Shown one piece after another: positions 47,384 through 58,223 of a DNA stretch of 64,000 nucleotides. A program made the position numbers and the translations under genes. The notes under the pieces are model-generated. The model made no database searches. It saw nothing but the letters and a program-made list of their open reading frames with translations, and was not told where the DNA came from. The stretch spans positions 24,471,501 through 24,535,500 of the forward strand of contig JAIVEN010000015.1 in the NCBI GenBank assembly GCA_026686845.1. The letters run 5' to 3'. How positions within the stretch are numbered: the first letter of the stretch is position 1; the number at the start of each line of letters is the position of its first letter. The stretch is from Adenanthera pavonina (taxonomy: Eukaryota; Streptophyta; Magnoliopsida; Fabales; Fabaceae).

Positions 47384-47936
47384 CTAAGTAATGCAAATAA
47401 ATATATATATACTTTCATCTTACATTAATAATATACATATTATATATATACATTTAATTTAATATTATTGCAATATATATCTCACTTACATTATATATAA
47501 TTCTTTTTTATATCTTAATAATATATATTTTGCCAATATAAACTATATCACAAACATTATAATATAATTTTTTCTATCGCTTACTAAACTCATCATCACC
47601 TCTACAAGTTATATTACCCTGATTTGTAATAGTTGAACTTTCATACCTGTATTTGATACTTTCATTAAAGACTGTTTCAGTTTCCTTCAAAATAATTAAG
47701 CTAATATATCATAAATCTTATAAACACAATATCCAAATTACTTAATTATATCTAAGTGATAACAGATAATCTTTAATAAAATTATAAAAAATAAAATACT
47801 AATTTTATTGAGTAACTTATATAAATAAAATACTAATTTTAAAACAATACATATTTTTAAAACATCACATATTAAGTAGATTTAAAATTTTAATTTCAAT
47901 TTTATAAATATGTGCAATATTTCTTAGGGATACAAT
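47384..47936. other. AT-rich spacer within CACTA
   Basis: It has TATATA runs and no coding or RNA feature. Confidence 0.5.
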
Positions 47937-48449
47937 CCGTGAGAAAATGTATTTATTCTCATAGAAGAAACCCTGAGAAAATTTTCTCACCTATATTTCC
48001 CTGAGAAATTGGCTATGTTTCTCATGAAGAATACTGTGAGAAATTTTTTCATTATTTTTCCCAACATTTCTCATGAAACTTTCCCTGAGAAATTATTCTC
48101 ACAAATTTGGCCCTGAGAAATTGCGAACTTGCTCAAAATTTCTCACGAGATGATCCTTGAGAAATATTGTTACCTCCTTCCCACTCTTCATGGCCACAAA
48201 AGTTGTTGTTTCTCATAGACAGGTTAATGAGAAACAATAAAATTTCTCATGGAAAAATTTGTGAGAAATTTTGGTGCCACTTCCTACCACGAAGCGAGTA
48301 TTTTTCTCATAGATATTTCTCATAAAATTTCTCTCGATTCATCTTTCCATGAGAAAGTTCCTTGAGAACTCTTTTTTGTATGAGAAATTCCCTGAGAAAT
48401 TATTGTCCCTGAGAAATTTTCTTGAGAAAAATATTGTTTTCTTATAGTG
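47937..48449 (-). repeat. CACTA subterminal repeat array and terminus
   Basis: About two dozen copies of GAGAAA or TTTCTC, mostly as TGAGAAATT or its complement in both orientations, fill about 500 bp next to the terminal CACTATAAG. In En/Spm elements, subterminal repeats of about 12 bp bind the element's regulatory protein; the same role is inferred here. Confidence 0.8.
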
Positions 48450-50569
48450 ATTGTGAAACTAAACCCAAAAGGGCTGGAAATTAAAATTAACTTCCTTGAA
48501 TAACATAAAATCGTCCCATTCCTATATACTCGACAACTGCTTCCAAATTGACCAAGGCTGGCCTTTAAGAACACATGCCCAATCTTCTACTTTATCAGAC
48601 CTAAAGATGAAGACATATTGCTCTACCTCTATAAAATTAACACCTTCCTTTTCTAAACCCCAACCTTTCTTAATCATAGATATGATGACTCTTAGATTTT
48701 TACTATTTTTATTCCTAATACTTAGGGATTTTCAAAGTTAATTTCAGTTAATTTTGGATTTTTAGACATTTTTATTATTTTAGCCGAATTTTGGATTTAA
48801 TAAATTTTTAGATGATTTCAGGTCTTGATTCTTCCTATTTTGTTTGATATATGTATTTTACTATGATTTTGTGTCTAATTGAGTCTTACTAGATGCTTAA
48901 TTAAGTCATTTTAGGGTAATTCCTAGTGAATTTCTTTCTAGGAGTGTCCATTCCTTCACCCGTTCAACCATTTCTACCACCCAATATTATTATTTTTTAA
49001 TTCATGTTGAACCCAATTTTTCACTGTTTAATCCTTTCTTACTTCCCAAGAAACCCCCACATAGTGATCCACTTGGATTTTTCACTAATGATTTTGAATT
49101 AAGTCACCTTATATGATTATTAGGCACTTAATTTAATGTAATTAATATGTTGATGTTGGTTGAAAATGATTAAGGATTTAATCAGAAAAATAGTTATGTT
49201 AATCCACATAAGGCAAAATCATCAATCATGCAGAAAAATCATTTTCTTCGAGTCTTCTAAGAGTTTTTAGTTCCTTTATCTTTTAATAATTTAGCCCAAT
49301 TTTTGTTTTCATTGTACTTAATTTTCATACCTCCCTTAGTCTTAATTAAAGCTTAATTGATTTATTTCTTTTAATTAAAATTAATGTAGCCTACTTATAT
49401 TGTTAATTATTTTTTCTTGCTACATAATCTTTTTGGGTTTCATATTTTTTGTAGGTTTGGAAACTATTGGAGGATATTTTTGTCATTGCAAAGAGAAGGG
49501 CAATTTTTATTATTTCCTTCTTTTCCATTGGTTCATATTGCCACATTACCTAAAAACCCTAATTCTTCTCTTATTTTTCACCTTTCCCTTTCATTTTAAA
49601 AGTTTTTAGCCGACATACACGCCAGGCTGAAAAAAGGGCTGACACTTCTCCTTCCTCATCCACTCTCACTTTTGTCTGCTTGTTTCCACCATTGTCATCC
49701 CTTCAAAGCTCATATCTTCTTCATTTTTTTTGGCATTTTCCTTCATTCCTTCACCAATTTCTTGCAACCCACCATCATTCTTGCACGTTTCCAACTTCTA
49801 TTTCACCAACCACTCCTCTTTTCACTCATTTCTTCTTAAGGCCATGGCACACACATGGGAACATTAGGTGGAGAGGTTTTCGTTGCTATGAGTGCCTAGA
49901 TGCTTGGTGGTGTTCTAGAGCAACTTGAAGTAGCTATAATGGGCAATGAACTTCAAATTAGAGCTTGGACTAATTATTCTCTTCTTTCTCACTTTTCTAT
50001 TTCAATTTTTAAGTTGAATTAGGATAAGGTTCTTGAATATTTTGACTTGAAATTGATGTTTAATTGGTTGATTGTTGATGGAAATTGATGGATTGTATTG
50101 AAACCAATTGGAATTGTGGATTTGAAGCTTGTATAGGTTGATATTTTGTTAATGCAAGTATATGGAATTTTTTGCTAGATTTGTACCTTGTCTCTTCTTG
50201 CCTTAATTTTGAATTTGGTTGCTTAATTTAACATTGTATGTGTTAATTAGGTAACTTGTTTCTTGATTGATGCATTGAAAATGTTAAAATTAATGTTGGT
50301 TAATGGACTTAAAAGTTTAGGCCTCATATGAATCTCATTGTACAAGCCATACATACTTGATCAATTTGCCTTATTATCTTGTATGTTAGATGTTTGATAA
50401 AATGTCTAAGTGTGTTGGCATTCTAGGAATTTTGTCATCCATTCTATGCTTGAGGAAATAATGGTCTTGATTGCATAGGGCATTTTCATCATTGTTAATT
50501 ACCCAAGCCAACTAATCTTTAGAGCCCAATTGTGCTAGGCCATCACTCTCATACCATTGCATTTTTTTT
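48450..50569. other. Unassigned AT-rich region left of the SIRE element
   Basis: No domain is found. A pyrimidine-rich leader-like part lies at 49640-49850 and could belong to an unrecognised LTR. It is the left side of the insertion site of the SIRE-type element. Confidence 0.4.
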
Positions 50570-50574
50570 ATCCT
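50570..50574. other. Left target-site duplication (ATCCT)
   Basis: Identical to 62363-62367 directly after the 3' LTR. Confidence 0.9.
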
Positions 50575-52247
50575 TATTGAATCAAGTGTTTTAATAATTC
50601 CAAACCAACCTTCAAGAGCTTGGAAGTAAAGATATCAAAGGTGCACAAAAGGTTTCAAGTGAAGAAATTTGGAGACATCAGTACAAGAATAGATGTAGAA
50701 TGTTTAGTTATGTTTTAATTTGAGTAAGAGATTTTGATTTAGTGAAAAGATGTTTTAAAACCTTGATTCTATGTTAATTCATGGAATATTTGAAAAACAC
50801 CCACCAACAGACAAAGTTTGAAAGGTTTACACTGATCTGCTATTTTGAAAATTCAAACTTTACCTCTAGAAATTCGAATTTCGTATTGAAAATGAACAAG
50901 TCTGAAGAGAGGCTTCTCTAACAGACAAATTTTGTATTCCGAAATTTGAACTTTGACCTATGTCTGAAAAGAGTCTGAAAAGAGCCCTTCTCTGACAGAC
51001 GAACTTTGGTGTTGAAAATTCAAATTTTGTACAAAATGCAACTTATGAAAATTGGAAAATTCATCTAAAAAATATGTCACAGTTCATCTGAAAACAAGTT
51101 TAGAAAGGGCTTTAAATTTGCCCACTGACAGACGAACTTTGAATATGAAAATTCAAATTTCAAAAACAAAGCTTGTAAGTCTATTGTGTTGATATGTTGA
51201 CATACGAATGATAGTATTCATATATTTGAATTTTAAAGTAAGTCTGAAAAGAGGTCTCTCTGACAGACGAACTTTGCCCTTTGAAAATTCAAATTTCGAA
51301 TTCATGAACTATAGTACCTCATTGAACCAGCTTCTGACAGACGAATTTTGGGGTTCCAAAATTCAAATTTTGAAGGCACTGTAGGAAATTGAAGTTACTG
51401 TTCACACTTAATAGAACAACTTTAAACATGGAAATTCGTATGTTCCAATATAGAATTATTTTCTAAAGATGAAAATTCGAATTTTACCTCATGACAGACG
51501 AACTTTGAGAGTTCAATGTTAAAGGCTGTAACTTTTGGTTTCTGCGAAATTCATCTGTTGACCAACTGAAATTCAAACTTTGAGTGTCAGAAGCATTAAA
51601 TGCGGTTGGTGAACGGATAGTTTCTCAGTATAACCATTGGGTAACGTCTCTAACGGCTAGATCTTATCTCTAACGTATAGTTGAGGCAAAAATCTATAAA
51701 TAGAACTTCTTTTGAAGATGTAGGTAGCAAAAATTACTTTGTATATACTGAAACTCTACCAAATCATCTACTCAAAGTCTCTTACTCTTACATACTTCAT
51801 TCTTTGTACCTTAACTTTCATATTCACTCTGATTGAGAAAGTTTATTAGTTGTACACAATCTTATCTTCATCTGGAAGAAAGATTTTCTTGTGAGGGGAT
51901 ATTATAAGGGATTGGGGAAGCACTTAGTGAGAGTGTAAAGAGAGAAAGTGTGAGCTCTAGGAACAGAGCATCAACTTTGTACTGAGGCATTTGCAAGAAA
52001 CCCACTGAATTCTTGCAGAATAGTGGAACATCTCAAGTGGTGACTTGGGGACTGGACGTAGGTCAAGTTGAGAGACCGAACCAGGATAAATATCTGAGTT
52101 TTCTCTTCCCTACTATTACTTTTACTGTTTACCCATTTATACTCTGTTTTACCATCACCCTTTGCTTTCTTCACTTTCTTGACATTTTGCAGAAAATTTT
52201 AATCTTCCCAATTCACTCCCCCTCTTGGGAAGCTAGCTTATCTAACA
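50575..52247 (+). mobile_element. 5' LTR of the SIRE-type element
   Basis: It runs from TATTGAATCAAG (TA where the 3' LTR has TG) to TTATCTAACA. A TATA box TATAAATA lies at 51695-51702. From 50810 to 51600 it holds the TTCGAA/AGACGAA motif array. Typical R-U5 sequence (GACTTGGGGACTGGACGTAG) is near 52042. Confidence 0.93.
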
Positions 52248-52249
52248 AG

Positions 52250-52263
52250 TGGTATTAGAGCCC
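52250..52263 (+). other. Primer-binding site of the SIRE-type element
   Basis: TGGTATTAGAGCCC lies two bases after the LTR. It differs from the usual TGGTATCAGAGC by C to T. Confidence 0.85.
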
Positions 52264-52302
52264 GGTTTCCCAATCAAAGGATTTTACAGTCCAGGAATTA
52301 CA

Positions 52303-54102
52303 ATGGCTGGCTTTGAAGAAAGCATACTACCAGAGGCAAACAACACAAATAGACCACCTGGCTTCAGTGGAGAACACTATGGTTACTAGAAGATGAGAAT
52401 GCAAATTTATCTCCAATCCATTGATCTGGACATCTGGTCCGTAATCCAAAAAGGAGATTTTGTTCCAATGGTACTGCAGAATGATGGGAAATACATAGAA
52501 AAGCTAGAAGCTGAATGGAATGAGGAAGATAGAAGAAGAGTCTTGTTGAACTTCAAGGCAAAACACTGCTTGATCAGTGCTTTAAATCAAGACGAATTCT
52601 ACAGGGTCTCACAATGCTCCACTGCCAAGGAAATGTAGGACACCTTACAAATTGCTCATGAAGGAACAACTGGAGTTAGGGAAAACAAACTGAATACATG
52701 CATAGGTGAATATGAAAGCTTCTGAATGGCTGAAGGAGAAAGTGTAAAAGAGCTATAGAAGAGATTCACCCTCATTGTGAATCAACTAAAGAGTCTGGGA
52801 AAGGAATATACTCAAACAGAAAAGGTCAGAAAGATCCTCAGAGCTCTCCCTCTAGAATGGCAACCCAAAGTAACAGTAATAGAGGAAGCCAGAGGAGAAT
52901 CAATGGTCTCTGTCACTACTCTTTTTGGTAGCCTCGAGGAGTATGAAGGAAAAATGAAGGCTCTGAAGGAGGCAGGACAAGACAGAAAGAAGAAAGGTCT
53001 TGCTCTAAAAGCTGTTGAGGAAAAAGAAGAAGAATCTGACGATGGAGATAAGCTAGATGAGGAAACTCTGGCTATGATGGTCAGAAAGTTTGGAAGATTT
53101 TACAACAAGAAGAGAAACAAGAAAATCTTCAAAAAGGGAGCAGCTGGAGATAGCAAGAGAGAAGCAAAAGAGCCTGTCACTTGCTATAAGTGCAAAAAGT
53201 AGGGACACATCAAATGGAATTGTCCATAATTCCTCAAGAAGCAAGAAAAAGAGAAGAAAGCTACAGATAAAGGCAAGAAGAAAAGAGCTTACATCTCATT
53301 AATAGGGGGTAACAGCTCAGATGAAGAAGAAGATGATGAAGATGAAATTGCCAATATCTGTCTGATGGCACTTGCCTCTGAAGAAGCGGAAATCCCATGC
53401 AGCAGTGATCAAGAAGATGAGGTATATGAATATGAACCTTCCTATTCTGAGTTACTGGATGCATTTCATGAACTGCATGATGAATTTGTTAAGATTGCTA
53501 AAGAATTGAAGCAAGCTAAGAAAAAGATTAACAAACTAGAATCACAATGCAACATCTTTGAAATTGCTTCTCTACCTATTGTTGAATCTGCTTGCTGTAA
53601 ATCATGCATTGAACTAAAGCAAACTAATGAATATCTAGTGAAAAGCATGTCTAGGCTTACTAAAGGTAAAGATATGTTGTTTGCTTTAATGGGAAGTTAA
53701 AGAATATCACAGGGAAAGGCTAGACTTGGCTATGATCCTTGTGCTGTAAAAGAAAAGATTAGGAAGAAAAATCAGAATGTGTACATGAGACATTTTGTGC
53801 ATGCTAGTGGCAATAGAAAGAAAGATCATATGTCACATCACATTGAATCATATAATCAACCAAGGCATGCAAAACAAAAATATTATCTGCATTGTTTTCT
53901 TCCTGCTTCTCAATTCAGCAGTCCCTTTACCACCTGTCACTTCTATAGTAAGAAGGGACATATTTCTAGTTTATGTGCTTTAAAGAAAAATGGACTTGAC
54001 AGGAAGGTTAAGTGGGTTCCCAAAGGTACATCTGTATCTAGGGAAAAGACTACTAACAGAAAAAGACCCAAGCAAATTTGGGTACCTAAAAAGAAAATAT
54101 GA
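52303..54102 (+). pseudogene. SIRE-type gag
   Basis: It starts MAGFEESILP, then RPPGFSGEHYGY and a stop where Trp is usual, KMRMQIYLQSIDLDIWSVIQ, KAKHCLISALNQDEF, KILRALPLEWQPKVTVIEEA, and a zinc knuckle CYKCKK-GHIKWNC with a stop in place of one residue. A Glu/Asp-rich, coiled-coil-like part (LLDAFHELHDEFVKIAKELK) follows, then a second knuckle-like CHFYSKKGHISSLC and KQIWVPKKKI. All parts lie in one frame, broken by about seven stops that are mostly explained by C-to-T or G-to-A changes. It ends at 54102, where pol begins in an ATGA overlap one frame back. Confidence 0.85.
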
Positions 54103-55534
54103 ACCTTGTTTTGCAGGTTTGTCTTAAAGCTAAAAGGAGCAACAAATGGTATATGGACAGTGCATGCTCAAGCCATATGACTGGTGATAAGGAGACGTTC
54201 ATCATCCTTAGAGACAAGAAAGGAGGAAAGGTGACCTTTGGAGGTGATCAATATGGCAAAATAGTTGGTATTAGCATTGTGGGGAAGAATCCTGAAACAT
54301 CCATTGAAGAGGTGCTGTTTGTAATTGGCCTCAACCACAATCTGCTAAGTGTGAGTCAGACATGTGACAAAGGAAACTGGGTACTGTTTGACTCGAAGTT
54401 CTGCTTGGTCATCAGAAAAAGTGATCACAAAGTAATCCTCAAAGCGTAAAGGGATGGTAACTGCTATACTATTGATCTTAATGAACTTCCTCCCTTAGAT
54501 TCTGTCTGCTTGATTAGCCAAGATAATGATAGTTGGTTGTGGCATAGAAGGTTAGCTCATGTTAATATGAATCAACTATCAAAACTGGTTAAAAATGAGT
54601 TAGTCACTGGCCTACCAAAAATTACTTTTAAAAAAGACAAAGAATGTGATGCTTGCCTAAGAAGAAAACAAACTAAATCTTCTTTTAAATCTAAAAACGT
54701 AGTCACCACAACCAAATTTCTAGAACTTCTGCATATGGATCTGATTAGTCCATCTATGGTAAAAAGCATTGGTGGAAATCTGTATGTGCTTGTAATTGTA
54801 GATGACTACTCTAGATTTACATGGACATTGTTTCTTTCCTCTAAAAGTGATACCTTTGATGCATTTGTTACCTTAGCTAAGAAAGTGCAAAATGAGAAGG
54901 GTATTTCCATTATGTCTATTAAGTCAGACCATGGATGAGAGTTTGAGAACTCATACTTCCTGGAGTATGTGATGAGCATGGAATTGATCACAACTTCTCA
55001 GCTCCAAGAACACCTCAACAAAATGGAGTAGTAGACAGAAAGAACAGAATAATTAGAGAGATGGCTAGAGCTATGCTGAATGAAAAGGAACTCTCTCAAG
55101 TATTCTGGGCTGATGCAGTAAACACAGCAAGCTACATTATAAATAGAGTCTACAGTAGACCAATCCTTGGGGAGACTCCTTATGAGCTATACAAAGGAAG
55201 AAAGCCAAATCTCTCACATCTACATGTGTTCGGCTGCAAGTGCTTCATCCACAACAATGGAAAGGAAAATCTGGGTAAGTTTGATGCCAAATCTGATAAA
55301 GGTATATTTCTGGGCTATTCTAGTAGAAGTAAGGCATATAGAGTCTTTAATAAAAGGTCTAAATTAGTAGAAGAATCTGTGCATGTAGTATTCATTGAAA
55401 ATGAAACTGTTTCCAAACATGTCATTGATCAGGATAATCTTATTTCAAACTTTAAAAATTTAGATCTTTCTGATGAAGGCAAAATTGAACCTCCAAAAAT
55501 TTCTAAATCTATTAACATAGAGGAAGATATTTAA
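54099..55534 (+). pseudogene. SIRE-type protease and integrase
   Basis: Protease motif KWYMDSACSSHMTGD (D-S-A where D-S-G is usual). The integrase zinc domain is LWHRRLAHVNMNQL...CDACLRRKQ with both His and both Cys. The core has HMDLI, IVDDYSRFTWTLF and IKSDHG, then a stop in place of Arg. A frameshift occurs near 54965, after which NGVVDRKNRIIREMARAML continues; the catalytic Glu position of NGVVERxN is Asp. The integrase C-terminal part runs to about 55330 (KPNLSHLHVFGCKCF, KGIFLGYSSRSKAYRVFN). The linker reaches a stop at 55532-55534. Confidence 0.88.
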
Positions 55535-57241
55535 GAGAAAGACCTTGAGAATGAATATAATGAAGACATGTCTCAAGAACTCCCTAGAGCTTGGAGATAT
55601 CAAAGGAATCATCCTGTTGATCAAGTGATAGAGAATGTTCAAGAGAAAGTTAAAACTAGAAAACAGTTAAGGGATCAAATGATAAACTGTGCTTTTATCT
55701 CTCAAATTGAACCTAAATGTATTGAAGAAGCCTTAACTGATGAATACTGGATTTTGGCTATGTAAGATGAGTTAAATCAGTTTGAAAGAAATCAAGTTTG
55801 GGATTTAGTGCCCAGACCCAAAAATTATCATGTCATTGGCACTAAATGGGTCTTTAGAAATAAGCTTGATGAATATGGATTAATAATCAGAAATAAAGCT
55901 AGACTGGTTGCCAAAGGGTATAATCAAGAAGAAGAAATTGATTTTGAAGAAACCTTTGCTCTCGTGGCTAGATTAGAGGCAATTAGAATTCTGTTAGCAT
56001 ATGCATGCATGAAAAATATTATGTTATATCAAATGGATGTAAAGAGTTCTTTTCTTAATGGATATATCATGGAAGAAGTTTATGTAGACCAACCTCCAGG
56101 CTTTGAGGACTCTACAAAACCAAACCATGTTTATAAACTGAAGAAAGCCCTTTACGGTTTAAAGCAAGCCCCTAGAGCATGGTATGAAAGATTAAGTAAT
56201 TTTCTAACTGAAAAGGGGTTCAACAAAGGAAAAGTAGATACAACCTTATTCACTAAGAAAGAAAATAAAAATTTACTTATTGTTCAAATCTATGTTGATG
56301 ATATTATATTTGGTGCTACTAATGAATCTTTTTGCAAGAATTTTTCTAAGCTAATGCAAGGAGAATTCGAAATGTCCATGATGGGTGAACTCAACTTCTT
56401 CCTTGGATTGCAAATCAGGCAGTGTGATGATAGTATCTTTCTCAATCAATCCAAGTATCTAAAAAAATTGCTAAAGAAGTTTGGGATGGAGAATGCCAAG
56501 CCAACGAGAACACCTATGGCTACAACAACCAAACTGGATATGGATGAAAAAGGAAAAATGTTTGACATAACCCAATATAGACGAATGATTGGATCTCTAC
56601 TGTATCTAACTGCTAGCAGACCTGACATCATGTTTAGTATCTGTATGTGTGCAAGGTTCCAGTCATGTCCCAAGGAAACCCATGCAACTGCTGTGAAGCA
56701 TATCTTTAGATATCTTATTGGAACATCACAAATGGGTCTTTGGTATCCTAAAGGAAATGGAGAAGATTTGAAAGGATATACTAATGCTGACTTTGCAGGA
56801 TCCAAAACTGACAGAAAAAGCACAAGTAGAACATGTCAGTTTCTTGGAGGATCCTTGGTTTCATGGTTTAGCAGGAAGCAAAACAGTGTAGCTTTATCCA
56901 CAGCAGAAGCTGAATACGTGGCAGCTGGAAGCTGTTTTGCCCAAGTTATCTGGATGAAGCAGTAGCTTGAAGATCTTGAGATTGAAATAAAAGAAATACC
57001 TATAATGTGTGACAACCAAAGTGCCATTAACATCACAAAGAATCCAGTCATGCATTGAAGGACGAAGCATATTGAAGTTAGGTACCATTTCATAAGAGAT
57101 CATGTTCTGAAAGGAGAGATCATATTAGAATACATCCCTACAGAAGATCAAGTTGCTGACATCTTGACAAAACCTCTTTCAGAAGACAGGCATTGTAAAA
57201 TCAGGAGAGAATTGGGTATTGTAAATCCCAATGAACTGTAA
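55535..57241 (+). pseudogene. SIRE-type reverse transcriptase and RNase H
   Basis: It continues in the frame of the upstream integrase part. RT starts at WILAM-DELNQFERNQVWDLV (stop for Gln), then TKWVFRNKLDE, QMDVKSSFLNGYI (first Asp), LKKALYGLKQAPRAWYERL and IVQIYVDDIIFGATN with an intact YVDD. RNase H shows ASRPDIMFSICMCARF, GYTNADFAGSKTDRKSTS (Asn where the first catalytic Asp is usual), LSTAEAEYVAAGSCFAQVIW, CDNQSAI and DILTKPL. It ends NPNEL and stops at 57239-57241. Stops follow LAM, WMKQ and VMH. Confidence 0.9.
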
Positions 57242-57439
57242 GTAAAATTCTGTATCAATCTGTTTTAGAATTTCTGACATTGATTTAATTCTAACTTTAG
57301 CATCAGAGTTAGTTTAATGTAAGTTACAGGTGCTCCTCATGAGTTTAAATGACAATAGATCTTAAAAATGAAGCAAATCAGAATGGAACAATCAAAAGGT
57401 GAAAGAAACAGCAAGAAATCTGAGTTTTGGATCCATTCT

Positions 57440-58080
57440 GTAAGTTTTTAAAGTTGAAATTCGCATTTTAGTTGTGTGTTAGACGAATTTCCTTGATAAA
57501 TTGTGTTTTTGAACTAGTGAGCATGGTCAACATTCGAACTCAGATGCCCAATAGACGAACTTCAGCTTGGTATACATTGTAACAGTTCTTGGTGGTCCCT
57601 TGAAATTCGTCTGTTGGTTCTTGAAAGTTCAAATTTTCAAAAATAAATAAAAAATTTAATGTTATCTTTGTTCATCATGATAACTATTTCCTAACATACG
57701 CATGTTGAAAAGCCTTTACAAAGTATAGAAATTCGAATTTTTTATTCAAAATTCATCTGTTGAAACATGCTCACAATATTGATCCTCTGAAAGATGAATT
57801 TTCATGTGTATAATTCGTCTGTTGTTTGTTGTTTTAATCATTGCTTGATGCCTGTTCTTTGAAATTTGAACTTTGTTGAAACAAAGTTCGTCTGTTCATC
57901 TTGTGCTGCTTGGACCAAGTCTTTGTCAGATAAACTTTCAGAGGAAAATTCATCTGTCAGTAAGTTTTGCTGAATGGTTTAACTTGTAACTGCTTGAAGT
58001 TCAAATTTTGACCCCTCAAAATTTGTCTGTCAGACAGTTACACACGTTAAAACCAATGGTTTTCTTCTGAACAGACGCAA
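57440..58080 (+). repeat. Internal copy of the TTCGAA/AGACGAA motif array
   Basis: Between pol and the third ORF lie GAAATTCG, AGACGAATTTCC, AGACGAACTTC, GAAATTCGTCTG, GAAATTCGAATTTTT, AATTCGTCTG, AAGTTCGTCTG and further decayed forms. They resemble the LTR arrays, although this is not LTR sequence. Confidence 0.8.
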
Positions 58081-58223
58081 CCCTATTCTTTCCTTCTCTG
58101 AGTCTGTTGAAATTCTCTCTTTAATGCTTTTCAATTCTGACCGTAAATCTTCATTTCCCACCATTTAAACTCCTTTTCGCTTCCTATAAACTCATTCTCT
58201 GCTTCATTCTGAAACATTCATCC

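Larger units (their letters stand above)
42166..48449 (-). mobile_element. CACTA (En/Spm-type) element, left end missing, with nested solo LTR
   Basis: The right terminus reads CACTATAAGAAAACAATA on minus from 48449, the CACTA terminal signature, and is followed inward by about 500 bp of TGAGAAAT-type subterminal repeats. The transposase-associated domain and TNP2 region follow on minus from 45077. The element is cut at about 42166 by the LINE boundary, so no second terminus or 3-bp duplication can be checked. Confidence 0.8.

Noticed and set aside
49400..49928. Overlapping open frames rich in Phe, Leu and His as a gene
   Set aside because: No domain; composition follows the T- and C-rich DNA and frames overlap each other.
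51971..52174. Minus-strand frame repeated at 62087-62290 and resembling a conserved small protein
   Set aside because: Its conservation is due to lying in the R-U5 part of both LTRs of one element.
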